Part shown: positions 48,633 to 60,557 of the stretch, piece after piece
Layout: each line of letters begins with the position of its first letter
Position numbering within the stretch: position 1 is the first letter of the stretch
Made by a program: the position numbers and the translations under genes
Assembly (NCBI RefSeq): GCF_030142075.1
Contig: NZ_CP126241.1
Location: 496,001 to 560,000 of the forward strand
DNA: 64,000 nt
Direction: 5' to 3'
Origin: Arthrobacter sp. zg-Y20
GTDB taxonomy: Bacteria; Actinomycetota; Actinomycetes; Actinomycetales; Micrococcaceae
Notes under the pieces: generated by a model
Databases searched by the model: none
The model's input: the letters and a program-made list of their open reading frames with translations, nothing else
Told to the model about the DNA's origin: nothing

Positions 48633-49121
48633 ATGAGCATGCCCCGCACCGGAATTGGCGTGGATGTCCACGCCTTCACCCCCGAATCCGCGCCCCGGCC
48701 GCTGTGGGTTGCGGGCCTGCACTGGGAGGATGAACGCGGCCTGGCCGGCCACTCCGACGGCGATCCGGTGGCGCACGCCGCAGCGGACGCGCTGTTCTCC
48801 GCTGCCGGCCTGGGTGACCTGGGCACGCATTTCGGCACCGATCGCCCCGAATATGCCGGCGCCGCGGGTGTGGTGCTGCTCCGCGATGCGGCGCGGATCG
48901 TGCGCGAGGCCGGGTTCGAGATCGGCAACATCGCCGTGCAGTTGATCGGCAACCGCCCCAAGTTCAGCCCCCGCAGGGCCGAAGCCGAAGCGGTCCTCAG
49001 TACGGCGGCCGGTGCACCCGTCAGCGTCTCCGCCACCACCACCGACGGACTGGGTTTCACCGGCCGGGGCGAGGGAATCGCCGCCGTGGCCACCGCCGTC
49101 GTCGCCTCCGCAACCCGCTGA
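48633..49121 (+). CDS. ispF: 2-C-methyl-D-erythritol 2,4-cyclodiphosphate synthase
   Basis: A 162-residue trimeric enzyme. [20 protein letters not shown] holds the metal-binding Dx[21 protein letters not shown] the second His, and [19 protein letters not shown] the CMP site. It forms MEcPP from CDP-MEP. Co-transcribed with ispD, as commonly found. Confidence 0.95.
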   Translation: MSMPRTGIGVDVHAFTPESAPRPLWVAGLHWEDERGLAGHSDGDPVAHAAADALFSAAGLGDLGTHFGTDRPEYAGAAGVVLLRDAARIVREAGFEIGNIAVQLIGNRPKFSPRRAEAEAVLSTAAGAPVSVSATTTDGLGFTGRGEGIAAVATAVVASATR

Positions 49122-49161
49122 CCCCCAGCCAATCCGGGAACCGGGCACGGGCGGTTTCGGC

Positions 49162-49167
49162 TAGCCT
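49162..49167 (+). promoter_or_regulatory. -10 element of cysS, leaderless type
   Basis: TAGCCT, six bases before the GTG at 49174. Confidence 0.5.
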
Positions 49168-49173
49168 AGAGCA

Positions 49174-50604
49174 GTGAGCTTGAGATTCTATGACACGGCG
49201 ACAGCGCAGGTCCGGGACTTCGTTCCCCTGGTGGAGGGAAAGGCCAGCCTCTACTACTGCGGTGCCACCGTGCAGGGACTCCCGCACGTAGGGCACATCC
49301 GTTCCGCCATCGCCTTTGACCAGCTCACCCGCTGGCTGCGGTACCGCGGCCTGCAGGTCACCGTGGTGCGCAATGTGACGGATATTGACGACAAGATCCT
49401 GGCCAAGGCCGCCGATTCCGTCGGCGCGGACCCGGCCCCCGGCGTGGTGCCGGACGAGCCGTGGTGGGCGCTGGCGTACCGCTTCGAGCAGGAATTCGCC
49501 CGGGCCTATGACACCCTCGGCGTGCAGCGGCCCACCTATGAACCGCGCGCCACCGGGCACATCCCGGAAATGCACGCCCTGATCGCCACGCTGATCGAGC
49601 GCGGCCACGCCTACCCGGCACTGGATGACTCCGGCGACGTGTACTTCGACGTGCGCTCCTGGGAAAAATACGGGTCCCTGACCCACCAGAGCATCGAGGA
49701 CATGCAGGCCGCGCCCGACGCCGGACCCCGCGGCAAGCGCGACCCCCGGGACTTCGCGCTGTGGAAGGGGCATAAAGAGGGTGAGCCGGACACGGCCGCA
49801 TGGGACAGCCCGTGGGGCCGCGGCCGGCCCGGCTGGCACCTGGAGTGCTCTGCCATGGTCACCAAATACCTCGGCACCGAGTTCGACATCCACGGCGGCG
49901 GACTGGACCTGCGGTTCCCGCACCACGAAAACGAGATGGCCCAGTCCCAGGCCGCGGGCCACGGCTTCGCCAACTTCTGGATGCACAACGGCATGGTCAC
50001 CTTCGAGGGCGAAAAGATGTCCAAATCCATCGGCAACACCGTCAGCCCGGCTCAAATGCTGGAGGCGGCCAGCCCGCGGGTGGTCCGCTACTACCTCGGC
50101 CAGGCCCACTACCGTTCCGTGCTGGACTACCGGCCCACCTCCCTGCAGGAGGCCGCTGCCGCCGTCGAGCGCATCGACGGGTTTATCGCCAAGGCATCCG
50201 CCAAGGCATCCGCGGCTGATGCCGGGCCACAGGCCGTTCCCGAGGCGTTCGCTGCGGCAATGGATGATGACTTGAACGTGCCGCAGGCCCTGGCCGTGCT
50301 GCATGAGACAGTGCGTGCCGGGAACACGGCGCTGGCCGAAAACGACGCCGACGCTGCCGGGCAGGCGCTCCGCGCCGTCCTGGCGATGACGTCCGTCCTG
50401 GGACTGGACGATGCCCGTGAGGCCGAGTCGTCGTCGCCCGCCGACGCCGCCCTGGACGCCCTGGTGCAGGACCGCCTGGCCGAGCGGCGGCAGGCCCGGG
50501 CGGAGAAGGACTGGGCCCGCGCCGACGCGATCCGTGACGCGCTGGCCGCGGTGGGCATCACTGTGGAGGACACTGCCGACGGCGCGTCCTGGAGCTTCGC
50601 CTGA
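49174..50604 (+). CDS. cysS: Cysteine--tRNA ligase
   Basis: A 476-residue class I synthetase. The zinc Cys29 and HIGH-like PHVGHIR (37-43) start the catalytic fold; [14 protein letters not shown] and [16 protein letters not shown] follow, with KMSKS at 281-285. The C-terminal DALR domain ends near 476. Upstream ispDF and downstream rlmB is the standard actinobacterial order. Confidence 0.97.
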   Translation: MSLRFYDTATAQVRDFVPLVEGKASLYYCGATVQGLPHVGHIRSAIAFDQLTRWLRYRGLQVTVVRNVTDIDDKILAKAADSVGADPAPGVVPDEPWWALAYRFEQEFARAYDTLGVQRPTYEPRATGHIPEMHALIATLIERGHAYPALDDSGDVYFDVRSWEKYGSLTHQSIEDMQAAPDAGPRGKRDPRDFALWKGHKEGEPDTAAWDSPWGRGRPGWHLECSAMVTKYLGTEFDIHGGGLDLRFPHHENEMAQSQAAGHGFANFWMHNGMVTFEGEKMSKSIGNTVSPAQMLEAASPRVVRYYLGQAHYRSVLDYRPTSLQEAAAAVERIDGFIAKASAKASAADAGPQAVPEAFAAAMDDDLNVPQALAVLHETVRAGNTALAENDADAAGQALRAVLAMTSVLGLDDAREAESSSPADAALDALVQDRLAERRQARAEKDWARADAIRDALAAVGITVEDTADGASWSFA

Positions 50605-50654
50605 GCCAAACCCCGGACCCGGGAGCGGGTGTCCTGCAGCCCGGCCGGACACTG

Positions 50655-50663
50655 CGTAAACTG
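50655..50663 (+). promoter_or_regulatory. Possible rlmB promoter -10 (TAAACT)
   Basis: GTAAACTGA, the string also seen before carD, lies 36-44 bases before the rlmB ATG. A -35 was not recognised. Confidence 0.35.
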
Positions 50664-50698
50664 AAAGGGAATGCTTTCTTCTAGTAAAGGTGTAACCG

Positions 50699-51688
50699 AT
50701 GGCCAACAATGGACGTCCCGGCGCAATGCGCAAAGCCAAGAAGGGCCCCAGCGGCGGTACCGGCGGGCTCGGCCGCAAGGCCCTCGAGGGCAAGGGCCCC
50801 ACACCCAAGGCTGAAGACCGCCCCTACCACAAGGCGTTCAAGAACAAGCAGCTCTCCGAGCGCTCCGCTGCCAAGCGCGGCGACTCCCGCGCCGGCGGCC
50901 GCAGCGGCACCAACGTCCGCGGCAAGGTCGCCGAAGAGGTCGTCACCGGCCGCAACTCCGTGGTGGAAGCCCTGCGTGCCGGCATCCCCGCCAAGGCCCT
51001 CCACGTTGCCGTCCGCATCGACATGGACGACCGTGTCCGCGAATCCCTGAAAATGGCCGCCGAACGCGGCCTGCCGGTGATGGAAACGCACAAGCCGGAA
51101 CTGGACCGCATGACCAACGAGGCCGTGCACCAGGGCCTGGTCCTGCAGATCCCGCCGTACGAATACGCTGATCCCACGGACCTTGCCTCCGAAACCATCG
51201 AGGCTTGGAAGAAGGGGCACATCCGCAACGCGCCGCTCTTCGTGGCCCTGGACGGAATCACGGATCCCCGCAACCTCGGCGCGATCATCCGCTCCGCTTC
51301 CGCCTTCAGCGCGCACGGCGTGATCGTGCCCGAGCGGCGTGCCGTTGGCGTCACCGCGTCGGCCTGGAAGACCAGTGCCGGTGCTGCCGTCCGCGTTCCC
51401 GTGGCCCGCGCAGGCAACCTGAACAACACCCTGAAGACGTTCAAGAAGATGGGCATCTTTGTCCTCGGGCTGGACGGCGACGGCGACGTGTCACTGCCGT
51501 CGATCGTGCTGGCCAAGGAACCGATCTGCATTGTGGTCGGCTCCGAGGGCAAGGGCCTGTCCCGCCTGGTCCGCGAGAACTGCGACCAGATTGTATCCAT
51601 TCCGATCGATTCCGCCATGGAGTCGCTCAACGCCTCCATGGCTGTTGGCATTACTCTGTACGAAATTTCCCGGCAGCGCTCCGCCTAG
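50699..51688 (+). CDS. rlmB: 23S rRNA (guanosine-2251-2'-O)-methyltransferase RlmB family
   Basis: A 329-residue SpoU-type methyltransferase. A basic, Gly/Lys-rich N-terminus of about 75 residues is followed by the substrate-binding domain (VTGRNSVVEALRAGIPAKAL) and the knotted SPOUT domain: NLGAIIRSASAFSAHGVIVP, VVGSEGKGLSRLVRENCD and IPIDSAMESLNASMAVGITL. AAAGGTG precedes the ATG. Confidence 0.93.
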   Translation: MANNGRPGAMRKAKKGPSGGTGGLGRKALEGKGPTPKAEDRPYHKAFKNKQLSERSAAKRGDSRAGGRSGTNVRGKVAEEVVTGRNSVVEALRAGIPAKALHVAVRIDMDDRVRESLKMAAERGLPVMETHKPELDRMTNEAVHQGLVLQIPPYEYADPTDLASETIEAWKKGHIRNAPLFVALDGITDPRNLGAIIRSASAFSAHGVIVPERRAVGVTASAWKTSAGAAVRVPVARAGNLNNTLKTFKKMGIFVLGLDGDGDVSLPSIVLAKEPICIVVGSEGKGLSRLVRENCDQIVSIPIDSAMESLNASMAVGITLYEISRQRSA

Positions 51689-51722
51689 TCCTCAGGTTCC
51701 GCCTCCGGCAGCAAAGGGCACC

Positions 51723-53873
51723 ATGGCACACGTGATTACTGGTACCACCGCGGGCAGCGCACCGAAGCGGGACTCGCGGCCCCTTCCGCTGGGCGTCCGG
51801 CACGCGGTGCCCGGTGTGCCGGAGGTGCCCGGAGCCGTAAACGTGTCCGTTTACGCTCCGGGCGTGCCCGCGCTGGACATCCACTACGAGACAGCGCCGG
51901 GCAGTTGGACATCGGCGCGGCTCACGGACACGGTGCTGGGTATCCACCACGGCCGGGTCTTCGGGCTCCGGCACGGCAGCCGGTACGGGTTCTGGCCGCG
52001 GAGCACGGAGCTCCCCGCGGAACCGGGAGGCTTCCAGCTGCTGCTGGATCCCTACGGCCGCGGCATAGAGGAAGCAGACGGTGGCTCCGAACCCGTCTAT
52101 TTCTCCGTTTACACGGGCTCGGCTTTCGACTGGGGCGATTCAACGCGGCCGCATACCCCGTGGCGGGACACGGTCATATACGAGGCCCATGTCCGCGGCC
52201 AGACCATGCTGCATCCCGGAATCCCCGAAGAGCTCCGCGGAACCTACGCCGGCATGGGGCACCCGGTGATGATCCAGTACCTCCAGGACTTGGGCATCAC
52301 CGCCGTGGAACTGCTGCCGGTGCACTTCCACGCAGATGAACTGCACCTGCAGGAGCTGGGCCTGACCAACTACTGGGGGTACAACACTCTCGGGTTCTTC
52401 GCCCCGCATGCCGGGTACGCCACGGAGGCGGCCCGCCGGGCCGGTGCCCAGGCCGTGCAGGACGAGGTCAAGGCAATGGTCAAGGCCCTGCACGAAGCCG
52501 GCATCGAGGTCCTGCTGGACGTGGTCTACAACCACACCGCCGAGGGCAAGGCCGAACGGCCGGCCTTGAGCTGGCGGGGCCTGGGGGATGAAACCTACTA
52601 CCGGCACGGTCCCGACGGCGGGTACGTGGACACCACCGGCTGCGGCAACACCCTGGATTTCAGCGAGCCCCGTGTGGTCCAGCTGGCCCTGGATTCGCTG
52701 CGCCACTGGGTGCAGGAGTACCGGGTGGACGGTTTCCGCTTCGACTTGGCACCGACGCTGTGCCGTGACGGTGACGGAAAGTTCAACCCGCGGCACCCCT
52801 TCCTGGTGGCGGTGGCGGCGGATGCCGTGCTGCAGGACGTAAAACTTATTTCCGAACCGTGGGACGTGGGCCCGGACGGGTGGCAGACCGGCCGCTTCCC
52901 GCAGGGCTGGGCGGATTGGAACGACCATTTTCGTGACATCGCCCGGGATTTCTGGCTCCGGGACCAGGCCGCACTGGCTGCCGGCGGTGAAGGCGGTTCC
53001 ATGGGTCGGCTGGCCGGGGCGCTGGCCGGCTCGTCCGAACTGTTTGCCGGGTCCGGCCGCACCCCGCTGGCCTCCATCAACTTCGTCACCGCCCACGACG
53101 GCTTCACGCTTGCAGACCTAACCATGTTCGAGCGCAAGCACAATGAGGCCAACGGGGAAGAAAACCGGGACGGGACCGGAGAGAACCGCAGCTACAACCA
53201 CGGCGTCGAAGGGCCCACCGATGACGAGCGGGTCAACGCCGGCCGCGCCCGGACCGCCCGGAACCTGATGGCCACGCTGACCCTGTCACTGGGCGTTCCC
53301 ATGCTGGCCGCCGGGGACGAGACCGGACGCAGCCAGCGGGGCAACAACAACGCCTACTGCCAGGACAGTGAGCTCTCATGGCTGCACTGGGACTTCGACG
53401 ACGCCGCCCGGCAGATGCTCTCGACCACCCGCACGCTCCTGCGCCTGCGCCGCGAATACCTGGCCAGGCAGCCGTACCATTTCCCGGCCGACCCGCGGCA
53501 GTCCTTCCTGCTCTGGTTCGACCAGGACGGCTTACCCATGACCCCCGAACGCTGGAACGATCCGCACACCCGGCTGGTGCAGGTCTTGATCGGATCCGGC
53601 GACGGGGCGCTGAACGGGTCGGTGGTGCTCAACGGCGGGCTGCACGACGTCGGGATCCGGCTGCCGGACGCCGAAGCCCTGTCAGCGGCGCGCCGGGACG
53701 CCGGCATCCGCCAGGACGCGGGAGCCGGACCCGACGGTACGGACCTGGGGTACGAACTGGTGTTTTCCACCGCCGATGTACCGGGCGAGGCAAACCGGCA
53801 CGGTGTCCGGCTGCCTGCCGGGGAGACGGACACCGCGCCGGCGAATTCCATCAGCCTCTACCGCGCCGCCTAG
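51723..53873 (+). CDS. glgX: Glycogen debranching enzyme GlgX
   Basis: A 716-residue GH13 isoamylase-type enzyme: an N-terminal carbohydrate-binding module (VNVSVYAPGVPALDIHYETA), then the catalytic barrel with VLLDVVYNHTAEGK, the nucleophile in YRVDGFRFDLAPTL, acid/base Glu in LISEPWDVGPDGWQTG and FVTAHDGFTLADLTMF. It cleaves alpha-1,6 branches of limit dextrin left by phosphorylase. The ATG at 51723 is the first credible start; a frame opening at 51459 overlaps rlmB. It converges with glgP, its partner. Confidence 0.93.
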   Translation: MAHVITGTTAGSAPKRDSRPLPLGVRHAVPGVPEVPGAVNVSVYAPGVPALDIHYETAPGSWTSARLTDTVLGIHHGRVFGLRHGSRYGFWPRSTELPAEPGGFQLLLDPYGRGIEEADGGSEPVYFSVYTGSAFDWGDSTRPHTPWRDTVIYEAHVRGQTMLHPGIPEELRGTYAGMGHPVMIQYLQDLGITAVELLPVHFHADELHLQELGLTNYWGYNTLGFFAPHAGYATEAARRAGAQAVQDEVKAMVKALHEAGIEVLLDVVYNHTAEGKAERPALSWRGLGDETYYRHGPDGGYVDTTGCGNTLDFSEPRVVQLALDSLRHWVQEYRVDGFRFDLAPTLCRDGDGKFNPRHPFLVAVAADAVLQDVKLISEPWDVGPDGWQTGRFPQGWADWNDHFRDIARDFWLRDQAALAAGGEGGSMGRLAGALAGSSELFAGSGRTPLASINFVTAHDGFTLADLTMFERKHNEANGEENRDGTGENRSYNHGVEGPTDDERVNAGRARTARNLMATLTLSLGVPMLAAGDETGRSQRGNNNAYCQDSELSWLHWDFDDAARQMLSTTRTLLRLRREYLARQPYHFPADPRQSFLLWFDQDGLPMTPERWNDPHTRLVQVLIGSGDGALNGSVVLNGGLHDVGIRLPDAEALSAARRDAGIRQDAGAGPDGTDLGYELVFSTADVPGEANRHGVRLPAGETDTAPANSISLYRAA

Positions 53874-53878
53874 CCGGT

Positions 53879-53914
53879 CACGGACGGGCCCCGCCGGTAG
53901 GGTGCCCGTCCGTG
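53879..53914. terminator. Convergent hairpin between glgX and glgP
   Basis: CACGGACGGGC pairs perfectly with GCCCGTCCGTG across 14 bases. No U-run in either direction. Confidence 0.6.
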
Positions 53915-53921
53915 CAACACC

Positions 53922-53949
53922 GTCTAGGAGGCGTTGTCTAGGAGGCGTT
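53922..53949. repeat. Tandem 14-bp duplication at the glgP stop codon
   Basis: GTCTAGGAGGCGTT occurs twice back to back; the second copy contains the glgP stop codon. A recent tandem duplication is the simplest explanation. Confidence 0.85.
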
Positions 53950-56565
53950 GGCCACCAGCCCCAGCTCCGCCTTGGATGCCAGGCCTGAGTGGGTCGGGAG
54001 CACCCGGACGGTGTAGCCGAACGGTCCTGCCTGCTCAATCCGGATGGTTCCCTGGAACAGGTGCCGTCCCGAGCCCAGGTCCTCCTCCGGAGACAGTTCC
54101 TGAAGCCGGTGTCCGCTCAGGCGGTCATTTTCGGTGACCATCCCGTAGGCCACTTCCACGCTGACATCCTCGGGCCGGAGCGAACCCAGGGAAACGTAGG
54201 CCTGTACGGTCAGGCTGTCGCCGATCTGCGGGTTCTCACTGACACCCACCGAATCCACGCGCTCCACCTGCACGGTGGACCAGCCGTCCCTGACCCGGAT
54301 GATCCACAGGGCCAGTTCCTTGGCGGCGGAGAATCCGTCCGCCGCCATGGCCCGGCCCGATGAGCTTGCCGGCCGGTACAGCCGGTTCACATAGTCCTTA
54401 AGCATCCGCGAGGCGGAGACGTTCGGGCCCAGGTCCGCGAGGGTGTGCTTGACCATTTCCAGCCACTCGTGCGGCAGCGAATCGGCGGGCGGTTCGGAAG
54501 GGCCGGCCGCGCCCGCATCTGCGGGGGGCTCGGCACCGTAGAACATGGGTGCCACCGAGTTCTCCAGGAGGTCATACAGTGCTGCCGCCTCGATGTCGTC
54601 GCGCTGGTCCGCGCTGTACACCTCCCGGGTGCGGGTGCCCTTGCTGGGGTTGGCGGAGGGAATGGCCCAGCCGTTGTTGCCGTCGTACATTTCATCCCAC
54701 CAGCCATCAAGGATGGACAGGTTCAGGCCGCCGTTGATGGCCGACTTCATGCCGGACGTTCCCGATGCCTCCAGCGGCCGCAGCGGGTTGTTCAGCCACA
54801 CGTCGCAGCCGGGGAACAGGGTCCTTGCCATGGCAATGTCGTAATTGGGCAGGAACACAATCCGGTGACGCACCGCCGGGTCGTCCGTGAAACGCACCAG
54901 GTCCTGGATCATCTTTTTGCCCTGCTCATCGGCGGGATGGGATTTGCCCGCCACCACCACCTGGATGGGCCTGGTCGGATGCAGCAGCAGTGCCTTCAGC
55001 CGGTCCGGATCCCGCAGCATCAGGGTCAGCCGCTTATAGGTGGGCACGCGCCGCGCAAAGCCGATGGTCAGCACGCCCGGGTCCAGGACGTGCTCGCTCC
55101 AGGCCAGTTCCGCGTCCGAAGCCCCCCGCTTGCGCCAGGCGTTCTTGACCCGCTGCCGCACGTCCTGCACCAGGTTGCTGCGCAGTCTCCGCCGCAGGTC
55201 CCACAGGTCCTTGTCATCGATCTCGTATGCCCGGCCCCAGTCGCGGTCGTGGACGGTGGCCACACCGAACTTTTCGCTGGCCAGGGCCGTCACCTCCGGG
55301 TCAATCCAGGTGGGGACGTGCACGCCGTTGGTGACCGAGGTGATGGGCACCTCGGAGACGTCGAAGCCGGGCCAGAGGCCGGAGAACATCTCCCGGGACA
55401 CTTCTCCGTGCAGTTTCGCCACGCCGTTGGCCCGCTGCGCCAGCCGCAGGCCCATCACGGCCATGTTGAACTTGGACGGGTCGCCGCCCTCATAGTTCTC
55501 CGCGCCGAGGGCCAGGATCCGGTCTGTGGGGACCGACTGAGCCAGCCCGGCACTGAAGAAATGGCGGATCTGGGCCTGCTCGAACCGGTCAATGCCAGCC
55601 GGCACCGGGGTGTGGGTCGTGAAGACCGTGGAAGCGCGGGCAACGGTCAGTGCTTCCTCCCAGGTCATGCCCTCATCCATCAGCTCCCGGATCCGTTCCA
55701 CGCCCTGGAACCCGGCGTGCCCCTCGTTGCTGTGGAAGACCTCAGCCGCGGGAGCATGGGTCAGCCGCTGGAACACCCGCAGTGCCTTGGCCCCGCCCAT
55801 GCCCAGCAGCAGTTCCTGCTGCAGGCGGTGGTCTCCGCCGCCGCCGTAGAGCCGGTCCGTGATGCCGCGGGCGGCGTCGTCGTTGCCGATGACGTCGGAG
55901 TCCAGCAGCAGCAGCGGCACCCGCCCGACGTCGGCACGCCAGATCTGTGCCGTCAGCTGGCGGTTGTCCGGCAGGGGAAGGGTGATTTTGGCCGGGCTGC
56001 CGTCCTCCTCCCGCAGCAGGGTCAGCGGCAGGCCGTTGGGATCCAGCACGGGGTAGGTTTCGAGCTGCCAGCCGTCCCGGGACAGCGCCTGCTTGAAGTA
56101 GCCGGCCTTGTAGAGCAGCCCTACGGCCACCAGCGGCACGCCCAGGTCCGAGGCGGCCTTCAGGTGATCGCCGGCCAGGATGCCCAAGCCGCCGGAATAC
56201 TGCGGCAGCACGGCGCTGATGCCGTACTCGGGGGAGAAGTAGGCAATGGACTGCGGAGCGTCCTCGCCCAGTCCCTGGTACCAGCGTGGTTCATGGAGGT
56301 ATTTGTCGAGGTCTTTGCCCAGGTCCTGGATGACGGAGACCAGATGCTCATCCTGGGCAATGCGCTCAAGCTTGTCCCGGCTTACGGTGCCCAGCAGCTT
56401 CACCGGATCGCCGCCGCTGGTACGCCAGGCTTCGGGGTCCAGGCTCTCGAACAGCCGGAGCGTGGGCTGGTGCCAGGACCAACGCAAATTCCAGGCCAGC
56501 CGCCCGAGGGGCTCAATGCTGGGAGGTAGGACAGTGCGGACGGTAAATCTGCGGATTGCCTTCAC
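53938..56565 (-). CDS. glgP: Alpha-glucan phosphorylase GlgP
   Basis: An 875-residue phosphorylase of the short actinobacterial branch (GT35). N-terminal LGRLAWNLRWSWHQPTLRLF and AYFSPEYGISAVLPQYSGGL; FHSNEGHAGFQGVERIRELM; and the PLP/glucan site region ASGTSGMKSAINGGLNLSIL with its lysine. It releases glucose-1-phosphate from alpha-1,4 chains. The GTG at 56565 is preceded at seven bases by TAGCCT, giving a leaderless start; the frame upstream to 58815 is a shadow of glgE. Confidence 0.93.
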   Translation of the reverse strand: MKAIRRFTVRTVLPPSIEPLGRLAWNLRWSWHQPTLRLFESLDPEAWRTSGGDPVKLLGTVSRDKLERIAQDEHLVSVIQDLGKDLDKYLHEPRWYQGLGEDAPQSIAYFSPEYGISAVLPQYSGGLGILAGDHLKAASDLGVPLVAVGLLYKAGYFKQALSRDGWQLETYPVLDPNGLPLTLLREEDGSPAKITLPLPDNRQLTAQIWRADVGRVPLLLLDSDVIGNDDAARGITDRLYGGGGDHRLQQELLLGMGGAKALRVFQRLTHAPAAEVFHSNEGHAGFQGVERIRELMDEGMTWEEALTVARASTVFTTHTPVPAGIDRFEQAQIRHFFSAGLAQSVPTDRILALGAENYEGGDPSKFNMAVMGLRLAQRANGVAKLHGEVSREMFSGLWPGFDVSEVPITSVTNGVHVPTWIDPEVTALASEKFGVATVHDRDWGRAYEIDDKDLWDLRRRLRSNLVQDVRQRVKNAWRKRGASDAELAWSEHVLDPGVLTIGFARRVPTYKRLTLMLRDPDRLKALLLHPTRPIQVVVAGKSHPADEQGKKMIQDLVRFTDDPAVRHRIVFLPNYDIAMARTLFPGCDVWLNNPLRPLEASGTSGMKSAINGGLNLSILDGWWDEMYDGNNGWAIPSANPSKGTRTREVYSADQRDDIEAAALYDLLENSVAPMFYGAEPPADAGAAGPSEPPADSLPHEWLEMVKHTLADLGPNVSASRMLKDYVNRLYRPASSSGRAMAADGFSAAKELALWIIRVRDGWSTVQVERVDSVGVSENPQIGDSLTVQAYVSLGSLRPEDVSVEVAYGMVTENDRLSGHRLQELSPEEDLGSGRHLFQGTIRIEQAGPFGYTVRVLPTHSGLASKAELGLVANAS

Positions 56566-56572
56566 CCCGGTT

Positions 56573-56578
56573 AGGCTA
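56573..56578 (-). promoter_or_regulatory. -10 element of glgP, leaderless type
   Basis: TAGCCT on the minus strand, seven bases before the GTG at 56565. Confidence 0.45.
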
Positions 56579-56723
56579 GCGCACTTCGCGGCGGCATAAA
56601 CCGGAATAACTGACAAAAGCAACGGAATTTCCCGCAGGCCTTGAAAAGCAGGTGAAACCCGGGCCCACCTGCGGCGATTCCCGCAAAAAGTACGTTGCCT
56701 TAGCATTCTGCCCAAAATCTCGC

Positions 56724-56729
56724 TAACGT
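56724..56729 (+). promoter_or_regulatory. Possible -10 element of glgE operon, leaderless type
   Basis: TAACGT, seven bases before the GTG at 56737. The 170-base gap to glgP holds both divergent promoters. Confidence 0.35.
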
Positions 56730-56736
56730 CTAGTCT

Positions 56737-58787
<2,051 letters not shown>

Positions 58788-58788
<1 letters not shown>

Positions 58789-60557
58789 TGCCCAACCCGT
58801 TTCAACTGCACGCACCCGGCTTGACCAATGATCCGCATTGGTACCGCAAGGCCGTTTTTTATGAAGTACTTGTCCGCGGCTTCGCGGATGCCAACGGGGA
58901 CGGATCAGGTGACTTCAGCGGCCTGATCGAAAAACTCGACTACCTGCAGTGGCTGGGCATCGACTGCCTCTGGCTGCCGCCGTTCTTCAAGTCGCCCCTG
59001 CGCGACGGCGGCTATGACATCTCCGATTACTACGACGTCCTGGACGAGTTCGGCACCATCAGCGATTTCAAGCGCCTGGTGGCCGAAGCGCATGCGCGCG
59101 GACTCCGCGTCATCATCGACCTCCCGCTGAACCACACCTCCGACAAGCACCCCTGGTTCGAGGAGTCCCGCAATGATCCGGACGGCCCCTACGGGGACTT
59201 CTACGTCTGGTCGGACACGGATGAGAAGTACGAAGACGCCCGGATCATCTTCGTGGACACCGAGGAATCGAACTGGACCTTCGACCCGGTCCGCCGGCAG
59301 TTCTTCTGGCACCGGTTCTTCAGCCACCAGCCGGACCTGAACTTCGAGAACCCCAAGGTTGTCGAGGCGATCTTCGACGTCGTCCGGTTCTGGCTGGACC
59401 AGGGCATCGACGGGTTCCGTGCGGATGCCATCCCGTACCTGTTCGAAGAAGACGGTACGAACTGCGAGAACCTGCCCGCCACGCACCGGTTCCTCAAGGA
59501 CCTGCGGACCATGGTGGATGAAAACTATCCGGGCCGGGTCATCATCGCCGAAGCCAACCAGATGCCGCACGAAGTGGTGGAGTACTTCGGCGACGAGACC
59601 GGCGACGAATGCCACATGTGCTTCCACTTCCCGATCATGCCGCGGCTGTTCTACGCGCTGCGGGACCAGAAGGCAGCCCCCATCATCCAGACCATGGAGG
59701 AAACCCCGGCCATCCCGCCGGGCGCACAGTGGGGGACCTTCCTGCGCAACCATGACGAGCTGACCCTGGAAATGGTGACCAATGAGGAACGCCAGGCCAT
59801 GCTCGGCTGGTACGCCCCGGATTCGCGGATGCGGGCCAACATCGGCATCCGGCGCCGGCTGGCTCCGCTGCTGGACAACTCCCGTTCCGAAATCGAACTG
59901 ATCCACGCGATGCTGCTGGCCCTGCCGGGCAGCCCGTTCCTGTACTACGGGGACGAGCTGGGCATGGGCGACAACATCTGGCTCGAAGACCGGGACTCCT
60001 CGCGCACGCCCATGCAGTGGAACCCGGACCGCAACGCCGGGTTCTCCACGGCTGATCCGGGAAAGCTGTACCTGCCCGTGGTCCAGTCGCTGGTCTACCA
60101 CTACAACCACGTCAACGTGGAGGCGCAGCTGGCCAGCTCCAGCTCCCTGCTGCACTGGATCCGGCAGATGATCATGGTCCGCCGGGCCCACCCTGCCTTC
60201 GGGCTGGGATCCTACCGGAACGTGCCCACGGACGCAGAGGCAGCCCTGGCCTTCGTGCGTGAGCTTCCGGACAACAACCCGGAAGGAGAGCCGGGGGAGA
60301 CGATGCTGTGCATCTTCAACCTGTCCCAGCACCCTATTTCCGCGTCCATGAAGCTGCCTGAATTTGCCAACCGCGGCCTGCGCGATGCCTTCGGCGGCAC
60401 TCTCTTCCCCACCATTGGGGATGACGGGGCGCTGACCCTGACCCTGGGCAGCCATGACTTCTACTGGCTGCGCCTGCGGTCGGTGAAATCCGACACCTCT
60501 TCGCCGCAGACCGAAGCTATTCCCATGATTCCAATCTCGGAGGCCGCACGGCGATGA
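58788..60557 (+). CDS. treS: Maltose/trehalose synthase TreS
   Basis: A 589-residue GH13_16 isomerase interconverting trehalose and maltose. [40 protein letters not shown], nucleophile Asp in [20 protein letters not shown], Glu in [17 protein letters not shown], and [19 protein letters not shown] are signatures. It supplies maltose to the maltokinase encoded next. The GTG shares the last base of the glgE stop; the next gene begins inside the treS stop (ATGA). Confidence 0.96.
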
